DNA of 64,000 bases from DASSUW01 sp963806395 (GCA_963806395.1 CAWDYI010000004.1:124001-188000); one strand, 5' to 3'; positions 34,975-44,713 are shown, numbered from the stretch's first letter. Numbers and translations are program-made. The notes: generated by a model from the sequence alone, not told the origin.

Positions 34975-36499
34975 TGCGTCGCCGCAAGCCGCGCAGCCCC
35001 GTCCTCATCGGCCTGATCGCGCTCACCGTGGCCGTGGCGATCGTGTTCTTCGGGTTCACGAAGGACTTCCCGTTCACGACGCCGTTCCAGGTGCGGGCGA
35101 CGTTCGAGTCGGCGAACTCGATCCGGCCCGGGTCGCCGGTCCGGATCGCCGGCGTGCAGGTCGGCAAGGTCGCGTCCGTGGAGCCCGACGAGGGCACGGA
35201 CGCCGCGGTGGTCGTGCTGTCGATCGACGACGAGGGGCTGCCGCTGCACGCCGACGCGACGGCCAAGATCCGCCCGCGGATCTTCCTCGAGGGCAACTTC
35301 TTCGTGGATCTCAAGAGCGGCTCGCCCTCGGCGCCGGTCCTCGAGGACGGCGACACGCTCAAGGTCACCCAGACGGCGACGCCGGTGCAGCTCGACGAGG
35401 TCCTGACTGCATTGCAATCCGATACACGGGACGACCTCAAGGACGTGCTCGACGGCCTCGCCGTGGCGCTCACCTCCGAGCCGACGCCGGCCGAGGACCG
35501 CGACTCCGACCCGTCCGCCCGCGGTGAGACGGCCGCGGAGTCCTTCAACGACGCCTACGACGACATCCCGGAGGCCGAGCGCTCGACCGCGGTGGTACTG
35601 GAGGCGTTCCTGGGAGTCGAGCCCAGCCGTGACCTCGCGCGGCTGATCGACAGCACCGCGCGCACCAGCGCTGCGCTGATCCGCAACGAGAACGCACTTC
35701 AGGGCCTGATCACCAACTTCAACACGACGATGGCCGCGTTCGCGTCCGAGGCCGGCAACCTGCAGACCTCGATCCGCGAGCTGCCGGGCACGCTGGAGAG
35801 CGCCAACCGGGCGCTCGCATCGCTCAACGAGGCGTTCCCGCCCACGCGCGCGTTCGCGCGCGAGATCCTCCCGGGCGTCCGCGAGACGCCGGCCACGATC
35901 GAGGCGGCGTTCCCGTGGATCGACCAGGCACGGCCGCTGATGGGCCGCAACGAGCTCGGCGGCGTCGCGAGCGAGCTGGCGCCCCTCAGCCGCGACCTCG
36001 CAAAGGTGACCGACAGCGCGATCGATCTGCTGCCGCAGACCAACCTCGCGTCGCGTTGCGCGACCGACGTGCTCCTGCCGACCGGCGACGTCGTCATCCA
36101 GGACGAGTTCACGACCGGCGTGGAGAACTACAAGGAGTTCTTCTACACGCTCGTCGGGCTCTCGGGCGAAGGCCAGAACTTCGACGGCAACGGCATGTAC
36201 GTGCGCTTCCAGACCGGTGGCGGCACGCACAGCGTCTCGCTCGGGGAGTCGTCCCCGGTACGGGCGACCTGTTCGGCAACAACGTCGCGGTGCCGCTCGG
36301 CAACCGGCCGTTCTATCCCGGCAAGCGGCCGCCGTACCGCCCGACCGCCACCTGTTACAAGCAGACGCCGCCGAACCTCAACGGGCCGGCGGCCGCCAAG
36401 ACGCCGCCGCGGGCCGGCGCCGCGCTGGCCGCGCGCCACGCGCTGCCGCTGCTGCGCAAGAAGCTGCGTCCGTTCGGCACGAAGACGGGGGCGCGCTGA
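34974..36499 (+). pseudogene. mceD: Mce family protein, fourth of six, broken by a -1 frameshift
   Basis: Encodes an anchor helix (about 8-26), an Mce domain with GSPVRIAGVQVGKVASVE, and a helical region, in frame to about 36242. At the GGGG run 36243-36246 the frame shifts: the expected continuation (VPGTGDLFGNNVAVPLGNRP) is in the frame one base back and ends at 36499 with a normal overlap to the next gene. One extra G would restore about 508 residues. Without it, the frame reads on as an arginine-rich shadow into the sixth Mce gene. The other five Mce genes are intact, so a sequencing or assembly error is more likely than true decay. Confidence 0.85.
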
Positions 36500-37845
36500 T
36501 GGGCCTCGCGATCCGCAAGCACCTGCGCGACGCCATCGCGATCGTCGTCCTGCTGCTCGTCGCGCTGGTCGTGACGCTGGTGATCCTCGACAACCAGCGC
36601 CTCTCGCTGCCGGGCGGCGTGCCGCTGCTCGGCAAGGACGTCGTCGAGGTCGAGGCCGAGCTGGTCACGGCCCAGGCGGTCACGCCCGGCCAGGGCCAGA
36701 CCGTGAACATCGCCGGCGTCCAGGTCGGCCAGATCTCGAGCGTCGAGCTCGAGGACGGCAAGGCGATCGTCGGGATGAAGATCGAGCGCGAGCACGCGAC
36801 CATCTACCGCGACGCGACCGTGCTGCTACGGCCGAAGACCGGGCTGAAGGACATGGTGGCGGAGCTGACGCCGGGCACGGAGGCGGCCGGGCAGCTCCCC
36901 GAGGGCGAGCGGATCCCGATCTCGCAGACGCTCCCCGACGTCAACCTCGACGAGGTGCTGGCGGCGCTCGACTCCGACACGCGCGACTACCTGCGACTGC
37001 TGCTCGGCGACGGGGGTACGGCCCTGAAGGGCAACGGCCGCGCGCTGGCGCAGACGATCCGCCGGTTCGAGCCGACCGCGCGTTACGCGCGCAGGGCCAA
37101 CAGGCTGCTCGCCCTCCGGCGCAAGAACCTCAAGCGCGCCGTTCACAACCTCTCGCTGGTGATGGAGGCGCTGGGCGCCAAGGACACCCAGCTGGCCGAG
37201 TTCGTGGAGAGCTCGAACGCCGTGTTCGCGACGCTCGCCGGCCAGGAGGCCGACCTGCGTGCGACGCTGGCCGAGCTGCCGACGGCGCTCGACGCGACGC
37301 AGAGCGCGCTCGCCAAGACCGACCGCATGGCCACTGTTCTCGGGCCGACGCTCGAGGACCTCCTCCCCGCGGCGCGGGCGCTCGGCCCCGCACTGCAGCA
37401 GACGCGCCCGTTCCTGACCGAGACCACGCCGATCATCCGGGACGAGCTGCGCCCGTTCGCGCGTGCCGCGCTCCCGACCGTGAAGGCGCTGCAGCCGGCC
37501 CTGAGCGACCTGTCCGCCGCCACGCCGAACCTCACGCGCACGTTCCGAGTCGTCAACGCGCTGCTGAACACGCTCGCCTACAACCCGCCGGGCAGCAGCG
37601 CGGAGGGCTACCTGTTCTGGCTGTCGTGGGCGAACCACACCGGCGCCACGGTGTTCGCGACGCAGGACGCGCACGGCCCGATCCGCCACGGCCTGGTCGT
37701 GTTCTCGTGCAGCACGGCGCAGCTGCTGCAGAGCGTCGCCTCCACCAACCCGGCGCTCGGCACGCTCGTGGAGCTCCTCAACGGGCCGACGACCGAGGAG
37801 ATCTGCCCGGACTCCTCACAGGCCACCGGAGTGGGTGGCGGATGA
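36499..37845 (+). CDS. mceE: Mce family protein, fifth of six
   Basis: 448 residues: an anchor helix (about 14-31), an Mce domain with GQTVNIAGVQVGQISSVEL, a helical region (about 160-330), and a C-terminal domain with EGYLFWLSWANHTGATVFATQDAHGP (in part). No lipobox is visible, unlike mycobacterial MceE, which is usually a lipoprotein. Its ATG and stop both overlap neighbouring genes. Confidence 0.91.
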   Translation: MGLAIRKHLRDAIAIVVLLLVALVVTLVILDNQRLSLPGGVPLLGKDVVEVEAELVTAQAVTPGQGQTVNIAGVQVGQISSVELEDGKAIVGMKIEREHATIYRDATVLLRPKTGLKDMVAELTPGTEAAGQLPEGERIPISQTLPDVNLDEVLAALDSDTRDYLRLLLGDGGTALKGNGRALAQTIRRFEPTARYARRANRLLALRRKNLKRAVHNLSLVMEALGAKDTQLAEFVESSNAVFATLAGQEADLRATLAELPTALDATQSALAKTDRMATVLGPTLEDLLPAARALGPALQQTRPFLTETTPIIRDELRPFARAALPTVKALQPALSDLSAATPNLTRTFRVVNALLNTLAYNPPGSSAEGYLFWLSWANHTGATVFATQDAHGPIRHGLVVFSCSTAQLLQSVASTNPALGTLVELLNGPTTEEICPDSSQATGVGGG

Positions 37846-39335
37846 ACAAGGCCGCCCCGTCCTTCGGCCGGATCGCCGCGATGGTCGTGTTCGCGCTGTC
37901 GTGCTTCGGCCTGCTGCTGTTCCTGTGGCTCGCGTTCGGCGGCGCGGTCCCGCTGCAGCCGAAGGGCTACCGCTTCGTGGTGTCGTTCGCCGAGGCGACC
38001 CAGCTGTCGACCGAGGCCGACGTGCGGATCTCGGGCGTGCCGGTCGGCAAGGTGAAGACGATCGAGCCCGACAACAGCACCGGGCGCTCCGACGTCGTGA
38101 TCGAGCTGAAGTCCCGCTACGCGCCGATCCCCTCCGACGCGCGCGCGATGCTCCGCCAGAAGACGCTGCTCGGCGAGACATACGTGGAGCTCACCCCCGG
38201 CAGCGCGGACGCGCGGCCGGTGCCCGAGAACGGCTCGCTGGGGACGGCCCAGGTGGCGGACACGGTGCAGCTCGACGAGATCTTCCGCACGTTCGACGCG
38301 GACACGCGCGCGGCGTTCCAGACCTGGATGCAGGAGCAGGCGCGCGGGATCGGCGGCTATGGGCGCGACGTCAACGACGCGCTCGGCAACCTCGCTCCGT
38401 TCGCCGAGGACACCGCGCAGCTGGTCGACATCCTGAACCGGCAGGAGGGCGCGGTCAGCAGCCTGGTCTCCAACACCGGCGTCGTGTTCGACGCCCTCAG
38501 TGAGCGCGACGGCCAGCTGCGGTCACTGATCGAGAACTCGAACCTCGTCTTCCAGGCGACAGCGTCGCGCGACGAACAGCTCAAGGAGGCGTTCATCGCG
38601 CTGCCGACGTTCGAGCGTGAGTCCGACCTGACGCTGCGGCGGCTCGCCGAGTTCTCCGAGACCACGAACCCGCTGATCACCCAGCTGCGCCCGGCGGCGC
38701 GCGAGCTGAGCCCGACGCTGCAGGACCTCGGCGAGCTCTCGCCCGACCTCGAGGCCCTGTTCCGCGAGCTGAACCCGCTGATCACCGCCTCGCGCACCGG
38801 CTTCCCGGCGCTCGAGCGCGTACTCGAGGACGCGCGGCCGCTGATCGCCCAGCTCGACCCGGCGATGCGTCAGCTCGGCCCGATCGTCGACTTCCTCGGG
38901 CTCTACAAGCCTGAGCTGACCGCGTTCTTCGCCAACACGGTCGCGGGCACGCAGGCGAAGGACACCAGCGGAATCCACTACCTGCGCACGACCAACCCGC
39001 TGAACCCGGAGAACCTGGCCGTCTATCCGCGCCGGATCGGCACCAACCGGCCGAATCCGTACACGCAGCCCGGCAACTTCAGACAGCTGCGCAACGGGCT
39101 CCCGGTGTTCGACAATCGCCACTGCGGCGCCGGCGTGCCGACGGTCACCAACGTGCCGCTACCGCCGCTCCCGCCGGTCGTCGGCGACCTGGTGCCGCCC
39201 GAGCTGCTCGACCGGATCATCGAGTTCGCGTTCGCGGGCAACCCGAGCGCCGTGCCTGCACCGCCGTGCCGCCAGCAGGGCCGCTACGACTTCGGCGGCG
39301 AGGTCACGCAGTACCCGCACGTCAACGAGAAATGA
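37842..39335 (+). CDS. mceF: Mce family protein, sixth of six
   Basis: 497 residues: an anchor helix (about 11-31), an Mce domain with EADVRISGVPVGKVKTIEPD, a helical region (about 150-370), and a proline-rich C-terminal domain with conserved cysteines (NRHCGAGVP, PPCRQQGRYDFGGE). The ATG at 37842 lies in the same frame that the broken fourth gene falls into, so an automatic caller may fuse the two. The stop overlaps the MMPL gene start (ATGA). Confidence 0.92.
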   Translation: MNKAAPSFGRIAAMVVFALSCFGLLLFLWLAFGGAVPLQPKGYRFVVSFAEATQLSTEADVRISGVPVGKVKTIEPDNSTGRSDVVIELKSRYAPIPSDARAMLRQKTLLGETYVELTPGSADARPVPENGSLGTAQVADTVQLDEIFRTFDADTRAAFQTWMQEQARGIGGYGRDVNDALGNLAPFAEDTAQLVDILNRQEGAVSSLVSNTGVVFDALSERDGQLRSLIENSNLVFQATASRDEQLKEAFIALPTFERESDLTLRRLAEFSETTNPLITQLRPAARELSPTLQDLGELSPDLEALFRELNPLITASRTGFPALERVLEDARPLIAQLDPAMRQLGPIVDFLGLYKPELTAFFANTVAGTQAKDTSGIHYLRTTNPLNPENLAVYPRRIGTNRPNPYTQPGNFRQLRNGLPVFDNRHCGAGVPTVTNVPLPPLPPVVGDLVPPELLDRIIEFAFAGNPSAVPAPPCRQQGRYDFGGEVTQYPHVNEK

Positions 39336-41959
39336 CCCTCTTCGAGCGGATCGTGCACGCGTCGGCCCGCCGGCCGGGCCGCGTGCTGGCGGTCGTCGCC
39401 GTCGTCGCCGCGATCGGGTGCGCGCTGGCGCTGCGGCTCGAGCCGAGCGCGGCCACCGACACGCTCGTCGGACGCGGCGCGGACACCTTCCAGGCCACGG
39501 AGCGCTACCGCGAGCGGTTCGGCGACCACTCGGTGATCGTGCTCGTGCGCGGCGATCTCTCGAAGATCCTGCTGACCTCGGATCTCGGCCGCCTGATCGG
39601 GCTCGAGGGATGTCTGTCGGGCAACAAGCCGGCGGACCGCGAGGCGCCGGGTGGCGCGCGCTCCCCGTGCGGCCGGCTGGCGCAGACCAAGCCGGTGCAG
39701 GTGGTGTACGGGCCGGGCACGTTCGCGAACGTGTCGGTCGGCGAGATCAACGACCAGATCGAGGTCCGCCGCGACGCGAAGGCGGCCGAGGCCGAGCGGG
39801 CCGCGACGGCCGCCCGGCGCCTGGCGCGCGCGCAGGGCAGGTCTCGCGCGGAGCAGGCGAAGCTGGCGGACTCGGCGCGCCAGCTCGTGTACGCGGAGTT
39901 CCTACGCGACCTGCTGCAGATCAACCTGCGGTACGGCCTCCAGCTGACCGGCCTGCCGAGCGTCAGCGACCCCAACTTCATCTCCGCCCTGTTCTTCGAT
40001 CCCTCGCGCGGGGCGACGACGCCGAAGGCGCGGTTCGCCTACATGCTCCCGTCGCCGCGGTCGGCGCTGATCCAGGTCCGCCTGAAGCCCGGGCTGTCGG
40101 ACGCGCAGCGTGCGGACGCGGTCGCGCTCGTGCGCGAGGCCGTGCGGATGCCGGACTGGCGCCTGACGGGCGGGGCGACATACACGGTGACGGGAGCGCC
40201 GGTCGTCGCGGAGGACCTCGCGGACGCGCTCGCTGGGTCGACGCTGCGGCTGCTGCTGGTCGGCGTGCTGGTGATGGCGCTCGTGCTGGCGCTGGTGTTC
40301 CGCAGCCGGCTGCGGCTCGTGCCGCTGGCCGTCGGGCTGGCGGCGGTGGCGATCACGTTCGGGGCGATGGCGCTGCTGCGCGCGCCGCTCACGATGGCCT
40401 CGATCGCCGTGCTGCCCGTGCTGCTCGGCCTCGCCGTCGACTACGCGATCCAGTACCAGGCGCGTGTGGCGGAGGAGGGCGACCCGATGCGCGCCGCGCG
40501 CGTCGCCGTGCCCGTGATCGCCACCGCCGCGCTCGCGACCGGCGTCGGGTTCCTCGTGCTGCTGCTGTCACCGGTGCCGATGGTGCGCGGGTTCGGCGTG
40601 CTGCTGGTGGCCGGCATCGGGATCGCGCTGTTGCTGGCGCTGACCGCCGGGACGGCGGCGCTGACGATCGGCGCACGCCGTCATCCGCGTGCCGGGCCGC
40701 TCGCGCGATCGCTGCGCGGTGCCGGCGAGCTGGTCGCGGGCGCCGGAGACGCGGTGGCGCGCGCGCTCGCCCCGGCCGCGCGCCGGGTGGGGGCGGCGAC
40801 CATGCGGGCGGCGATGCGCCGGCCGGGCCGCGTGCTGGCGGTCGGTCTGGCCGTTGCGGCGGTCGGCTGGGCGGTCGACTCGCGCACCGAGGTGGTGTCG
40901 GACATCCAACGCCTCGTCCCGCAGGACCTGCCGGCCGTGCAGGATCTCCAGGCACTGCAAGCGGCGACCGGCGTCGCGGGGGAGATCGACGTCGTCGTGG
41001 AGGGCGACGACCTCACCGATCCGGCGGTCGTGAAGTGGATGCGCGGCTATCAGTCGGCGGTGCTCGCGCGCTACGGATACTCGGCCGAGGAGGGCTGCGA
41101 GAAGGCCGAGCTGTGCCCGGGGCTGTCGCTGTCCGAGCTGTTCCGGACCGAGCAGTCGGCGAGCGACCGAGACCAGATCCGGGCGCTGCTGGACACGGTG
41201 CCGGCGTACTTCTCGGGCGCCGTGATCACGCCCGACCGGCGGACCGCGAACCTCGCGTTCGGGATCCGGCTGTCGTCGCTCGAGCGCCAGCAGGAGGTGA
41301 TCGACGACCTCCGGCGCCGGCTCGACCCGCCGAAGGGCGTGAGCGCGCGGCTCGCCGGACTGCCGGTGCTCGCAGCCGAGGCGAACGCGACCCTGTCGGA
41401 CCCGTTGCGGCGACTCGGAACGCTGGTCCTCGCCCTGCTGGCGGTGTTCGCCGTGCTGCTCGTCGTACAGCGGCGGCGCCGCGGTGGCTGGCGCGCGGCG
41501 TGGGCGCGGGCATGGGTGCCGGTCGTCCCGATCGCGCTGGCGACCGGCTGGTCGGCGCTCGTCCTGTGGCTGCTCGGCGTGCCGCTGAACCCGCTGTCGG
41601 CCACGCTCGGCGCGCTGGTGCTCGCGATCTCGACCGAGTTCGCCGTCCTGCTGTCGGCGCGCTTCGAGGCCGAGCGCGCGGTCCATGCCCCGGCGGAGGC
41701 GCTGCGGCGGACGTATCGCTCGACCGGCGCCACGGTGCTCGCGTCCGGCGCGACCGCGATCGCGGGCTTCGCGGTGCTCGCGCTGTCCGACGTGCGGATG
41801 CTGCGGGACTTCGGACTCGTCACGGTGGTCGACCTCACGGTGTCGCTGCTCGGCGTGCTGGCGGTGCTGCCGGCCGTGCTGATGCTGGCCGAGCGGCGGG
41901 CCGCCCTCCGGCACTCGAGCTCCGAAGGACCGGCGGCGGCTCCCGCCGTGCCGGCGTGA
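39332..41959 (+). CDS. MMPL/RND-family lipid transporter
   Basis: An 875-residue inner-membrane protein with the duplicated RND layout: a first helix (about 18-36), a large extracytoplasmic loop (about 40-290), six helices (about 300-450), then a repeat with a helix near 515, a second loop and five helices (about 690-855). Motifs such as VLLGLAVDYAIQYQ and the equivalent LVLAISTEFAVLL mark the proton-relay helices. MMPL and hopanoid-exporter relatives move lipids. It overlaps the sixth Mce gene, so it belongs to the same lipid-transport unit. Direction and cargo are unknown. Confidence 0.9.
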   Translation: MTLFERIVHASARRPGRVLAVVAVVAAIGCALALRLEPSAATDTLVGRGADTFQATERYRERFGDHSVIVLVRGDLSKILLTSDLGRLIGLEGCLSGNKPADREAPGGARSPCGRLAQTKPVQVVYGPGTFANVSVGEINDQIEVRRDAKAAEAERAATAARRLARAQGRSRAEQAKLADSARQLVYAEFLRDLLQINLRYGLQLTGLPSVSDPNFISALFFDPSRGATTPKARFAYMLPSPRSALIQVRLKPGLSDAQRADAVALVREAVRMPDWRLTGGATYTVTGAPVVAEDLADALAGSTLRLLLVGVLVMALVLALVFRSRLRLVPLAVGLAAVAITFGAMALLRAPLTMASIAVLPVLLGLAVDYAIQYQARVAEEGDPMRAARVAVPVIATAALATGVGFLVLLLSPVPMVRGFGVLLVAGIGIALLLALTAGTAALTIGARRHPRAGPLARSLRGAGELVAGAGDAVARALAPAARRVGAATMRAAMRRPGRVLAVGLAVAAVGWAVDSRTEVVSDIQRLVPQDLPAVQDLQALQAATGVAGEIDVVVEGDDLTDPAVVKWMRGYQSAVLARYGYSAEEGCEKAELCPGLSLSELFRTEQSASDRDQIRALLDTVPAYFSGAVITPDRRTANLAFGIRLSSLERQQEVIDDLRRRLDPPKGVSARLAGLPVLAAEANATLSDPLRRLGTLVLALLAVFAVLLVVQRRRRGGWRAAWARAWVPVVPIALATGWSALVLWLLGVPLNPLSATLGALVLAISTEFAVLLSARFEAERAVHAPAEALRRTYRSTGATVLASGATAIAGFAVLALSDVRMLRDFGLVTVVDLTVSLLGVLAVLPAVLMLAERRAALRHSSSEGPAAAPAVPA

Positions 41960-42522
41960 GACGGCCGGGCGTCTTCGTCGGTGTGCTCGCCGTGGCCGCC
42001 ATCGCCTACATCTCGTTCAACTCGGTGCGCACCGAGGGACCCGGCTCGCGCGGCGTCGCGGTGGGCAGCGACATGCCGGCGTTCGCCGTGCCGCTCGCGC
42101 TGTCGCAGCTCGAGGGTGACGCGAACGTGTCCGAGAGGGCGTGCGACGTGCGCGGCCGCGACGTGCTCAACGTCTGCGAGCTGACCGAGCGCGGCCCTGT
42201 GGTGCTCGCGTTCTTCGCAGAGCCGAGCGAGCGCTGCGACGATCAGATCGACGTGGTCGACCGGGTCCGCTCCCGCTTCCCCGAGGTCCAGTTCGCCGCG
42301 GTCGCGATCCGCGGCGACCGTAAGGACCTGCGGCGCCGCGTGCGCGAGCGCGGATGGACGCTGCCGGTCGGCCACGACCAGGACGGCGCGGTGGCGAACG
42401 CCTACGCGGTCGCGATCTGCCCGGCGATCACGCTGGCCGCGCGCGGCGGCACCGTCGAGCGCACGCTGCTCGGCGTCCAGGACGAGCGGGCGCTGGAGTC
42501 GGCGGTGAGGGCATTAGGTTGA
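41956..42522 (+). CDS. Membrane-anchored redoxin-like protein of the Mce operon
   Basis: A 188-residue protein with an N-terminal membrane helix (about 6-20) and an extracytoplasmic thioredoxin-like domain: GSDMPAFAVPLAL, then GPVVLAFFAEPSERC, then FAAVAIRGDRKDLRRRV and a late cis-Pro-like AICPAITLAARGG. The CxxC site of TlpA-type proteins is reduced to one cysteine (ERC), with another near the cis-Pro position. The GTG at 41956 overlaps the MMPL stop. It may keep the cysteine pairs of the Mce C-terminal domains in order, which is a guess from context. Confidence 0.75.
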   Translation: MRRPGVFVGVLAVAAIAYISFNSVRTEGPGSRGVAVGSDMPAFAVPLALSQLEGDANVSERACDVRGRDVLNVCELTERGPVVLAFFAEPSERCDDQIDVVDRVRSRFPEVQFAAVAIRGDRKDLRRRVRERGWTLPVGHDQDGAVANAYAVAICPAITLAARGGTVERTLLGVQDERALESAVRALG

Positions 42523-43124
42523 TCGACGAGCCGGCTGTGCGGACGGGCGTCGTTGCTCCCGCGCTCGCCGCGGAGCACCCCGGGCTGTGGCTCGCGTGGA
42601 CCGACGTCGCGGCGACGCCCGGGCCGACGCCGCCGGAGCTGCGGCGGCGGCTGGCGGCGATGGCGGACCGGATCCGCGGCGCCGAGGCGATCGCGCTGCG
42701 CGGCCGCGAGATCCCGCACTCCTACCGCGTGTTCTTCCGCCACGTCGGCCTCGACCCGGACGTCGTGCGCACCCCGGTGGAGGCGCTGATGTTCCGGCGC
42801 CTGTGGGACGGCGGCCTGCTCGCGCGCAACCTCGTCGAGGACGCGCTGACGGTCGCGGTGCTGGAGACCGGCGTCGGCGTCTGGGCGTTCGACGCCGATC
42901 ACCTCGTCGGAGCGCCCAGCTTGCGCGAGGCGGACAACCGCCAGATCGTGATCGCCGACGATGAGGGCCCGGTCGCGGTGCTGTTCCAGGACCCGGCCCC
43001 GCGCGCCGCGATCACGCGCCGGACGCACAACGTCGCGCTCGTCGCCGTCGCCGTCCCGAACGTCCCCGACCTGTACGTCCAGGAGGCGCTCTGGACGGCT
43101 TGGGACATTCTCCGCACAAACTAA
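42519..43124 (+). CDS. B3/B4 tRNA-binding-domain protein
   Basis: A 201-residue cytoplasmic protein made of the B3/B4 domain found in the beta subunit of phenylalanyl-tRNA synthetase, where it edits mischarged tRNA. The family pattern includes SYRVFFRHVGLDPDVVRTPVEAL, RNLVEDALTVAVLET and the later VAVPNVPDLYVQEAL. Stand-alone members are of unknown function and may edit tRNA or bind a small ligand. The start is a TTG that overlaps the previous stop (TTGA). It is the last gene of the operon, and its stop codon lies in a palindrome. Confidence 0.8.
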   Translation: MIDEPAVRTGVVAPALAAEHPGLWLAWTDVAATPGPTPPELRRRLAAMADRIRGAEAIALRGREIPHSYRVFFRHVGLDPDVVRTPVEALMFRRLWDGGLLARNLVEDALTVAVLETGVGVWAFDADHLVGAPSLREADNRQIVIADDEGPVAVLFQDPAPRAAITRRTHNVALVAVAVPNVPDLYVQEALWTAWDILRTN

Positions 43125-43177
43125 GGGGGTCTGACCCCCTTACCCGCCCGGAGCCGTAAGGGGGTCTGACCCCCTTA
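43122..43177. terminator. Tandem 21-base palindromes (bidirectional terminator-like)
   Basis: The same 21-mer, with perfect 10-base arms (TAAGGGGGTC and GACCCCCTTA) around one T, occurs at 43122-43142 and 43157-43177, 14 bases apart. The first copy includes the stop codon of the B3/B4 gene, and the second includes the stop of the NCS1 gene on the other strand. So it sits exactly between convergent operons and can form a hairpin in both directions. Two identical copies suggest a mobile or conserved genomic repeat. Confidence 0.8.
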
Positions 43178-44713
43178 CGTGGCGCGGGCGACGATCGGGG
43201 GTGGTTCGGCGGTGGTCGTGCGGCCGATTCGTGGGCCGTCCGGGCCGTAGACGCTGCGCGACTCGGGCGCGAGCAGGAGGAACACCACGTACAGCACGGC
43301 GGCCAGCACGATCGCCACCAGCAGCGAGATGTCGACCCCGGCGAACTTGCTGAGGCCCGCGTCCTCGGCCACGTTGCGCAGCGGGCCCTCGAACTGGCCG
43401 GGGATGTTCACGAACAGCAGGCCGATCACCGCGGCCGGGAGCCACGCCGCCATCCCGCGGTAGTTCACGCCCCGTGTGAACCAGTAGCGGCCGCCGCGCT
43501 GGCCGCGGTTGAACACCTGCAGCGCGTCGGGGTCGTACCACCCACGGCGAACGAGGAAGCCGGTCGTCATGATCACGACCCACGGCGTGGTGCAGACGAT
43601 GATCAGCGTCGCGAACGTGACGATCGTCTGCACGAAGTCGAGCGCGAAGCGGCCGAGGAAGATGATCCCGATCGACAGCGTGCCGATCAGGACGGTCGAC
43701 TGGAAGCGGCTGAGCACCGGGAACACCGAGGAGAAGTCCAGCCCGGTGCCGTACAGCGAGGTCGTGCCGGTCGAGAGCCCGCCGATCACGGCGATCACGC
43801 ACACCGGGAGCAGGAACCAGCCGGGCGTGACCTCCACGAGCCCGCCGGCGTAGTTCGCGACGGCGGCCGCGTCCGGCGCCTGGACGGCGATGATCGACGC
43901 AGTCGCCAGGCCGAACGTGAACGGCACGATCGTCGCCGCCTGCGAGCAGAACGCGGCGAGCATCAGGTGCCGGCGCGAGGCACTCGCCGGGATGTAGCGC
44001 GCCCAGTCGCCCAGGAACGCGCCGAACGAGAGCGGGTTGGCCATCACCAGCAGCGCGCCGCCGATGAACGCCGGCACGAGCGCCGCCGCGTCGGTGCCGA
44101 CCGTGCCGGCGTAGCCGGCGTCGAAGTCGGGCGCGTACGCGATCGCGCCGACCAGGTAGAGCAGCGTCGCAGTGACCACCGCGACCTTGTTGACCGCCAG
44201 CATGAACTGGAACCCGTAGAGGCAGATCGCCAGCACCACGACCGCGAAGAACCCGTAGGCGATCGCCAGCATCCACTCCGGCTGCCCGGTCCCGGCCAGC
44301 TCGTCGAGCGCGCCGACGAGGATGTCGCCGCTCGTGTAGACAGAGATCGCGAAGAACGTGATCGCCGTCAGCAGCGAGAGGAACGACCCGACGATGCGAC
44401 CCATGACGCCGAAGTGCGCGCCGCTCGAGACGGCGTTGTTCGTGCCGTTGACCGGGCCGAACAGCGCCATCGGCATCAGGATCAGCCCGCCGATCACGAT
44501 GCCGGCGACGGTCGCCAGGAACCCTTGCCAGAACGACAGGCCGAAGATCAGGATCGGGAACGCGCCGAGCACGACGGTCGCGAACGTGTTCGCGCCGCCG
44601 AAGGCCACCCGGAACAGGTCGAACGGCGACGCCGTCCGGTCCTCGGGCGGGATCGTCTCGATCCCGTGCGTCTCGACCTCGGTGATCGGCGGCGCCTGAC
44701 CCGGCTCCCTCAT
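43175..44713 (-). CDS. NCS1-family nucleobase/cation symporter
   Basis: A 512-residue transporter with about twelve membrane helices. Features of the NCS1/purine-cytosine permease group are the N-terminal GIETIPPEDRTASPFDLF, AFGGANTFATVVLGAFPI, the GPVNGTNNAVSSGAHFGV stretch (substrate and sodium site region), NPLSFGAFLGDWARYIP, and a helix with GLSTGTTSLYGTGLDFSS. NCS1 members import nucleobases, hydantoins, allantoin or related amides. It shares one base with the ureohydrolase stop and is probably co-transcribed, so its substrate may be a guanidino compound or a purine breakdown product. Confidence 0.87.
   Translation of the reverse strand: MREPGQAPPITEVETHGIETIPPEDRTASPFDLFRVAFGGANTFATVVLGAFPILIFGLSFWQGFLATVAGIVIGGLILMPMALFGPVNGTNNAVSSGAHFGVMGRIVGSFLSLLTAITFFAISVYTSGDILVGALDELAGTGQPEWMLAIAYGFFAVVVLAICLYGFQFMLAVNKVAVVTATLLYLVGAIAYAPDFDAGYAGTVGTDAAALVPAFIGGALLVMANPLSFGAFLGDWARYIPASASRRHLMLAAFCSQAATIVPFTFGLATASIIAVQAPDAAAVANYAGGLVEVTPGWFLLPVCVIAVIGGLSTGTTSLYGTGLDFSSVFPVLSRFQSTVLIGTLSIGIIFLGRFALDFVQTIVTFATLIIVCTTPWVVIMTTGFLVRRGWYDPDALQVFNRGQRGGRYWFTRGVNYRGMAAWLPAAVIGLLFVNIPGQFEGPLRNVAEDAGLSKFAGVDISLLVAIVLAAVLYVVFLLLAPESRSVYGPDGPRIGRTTTAEPPPIVARAT

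Noticed and set aside
34881..39335. One 1,484-residue open frame across three mce genes
   Set aside because: Its middle part is an arginine-rich shadow; it arises because the frameshifted fourth gene falls into the frame of the sixth.
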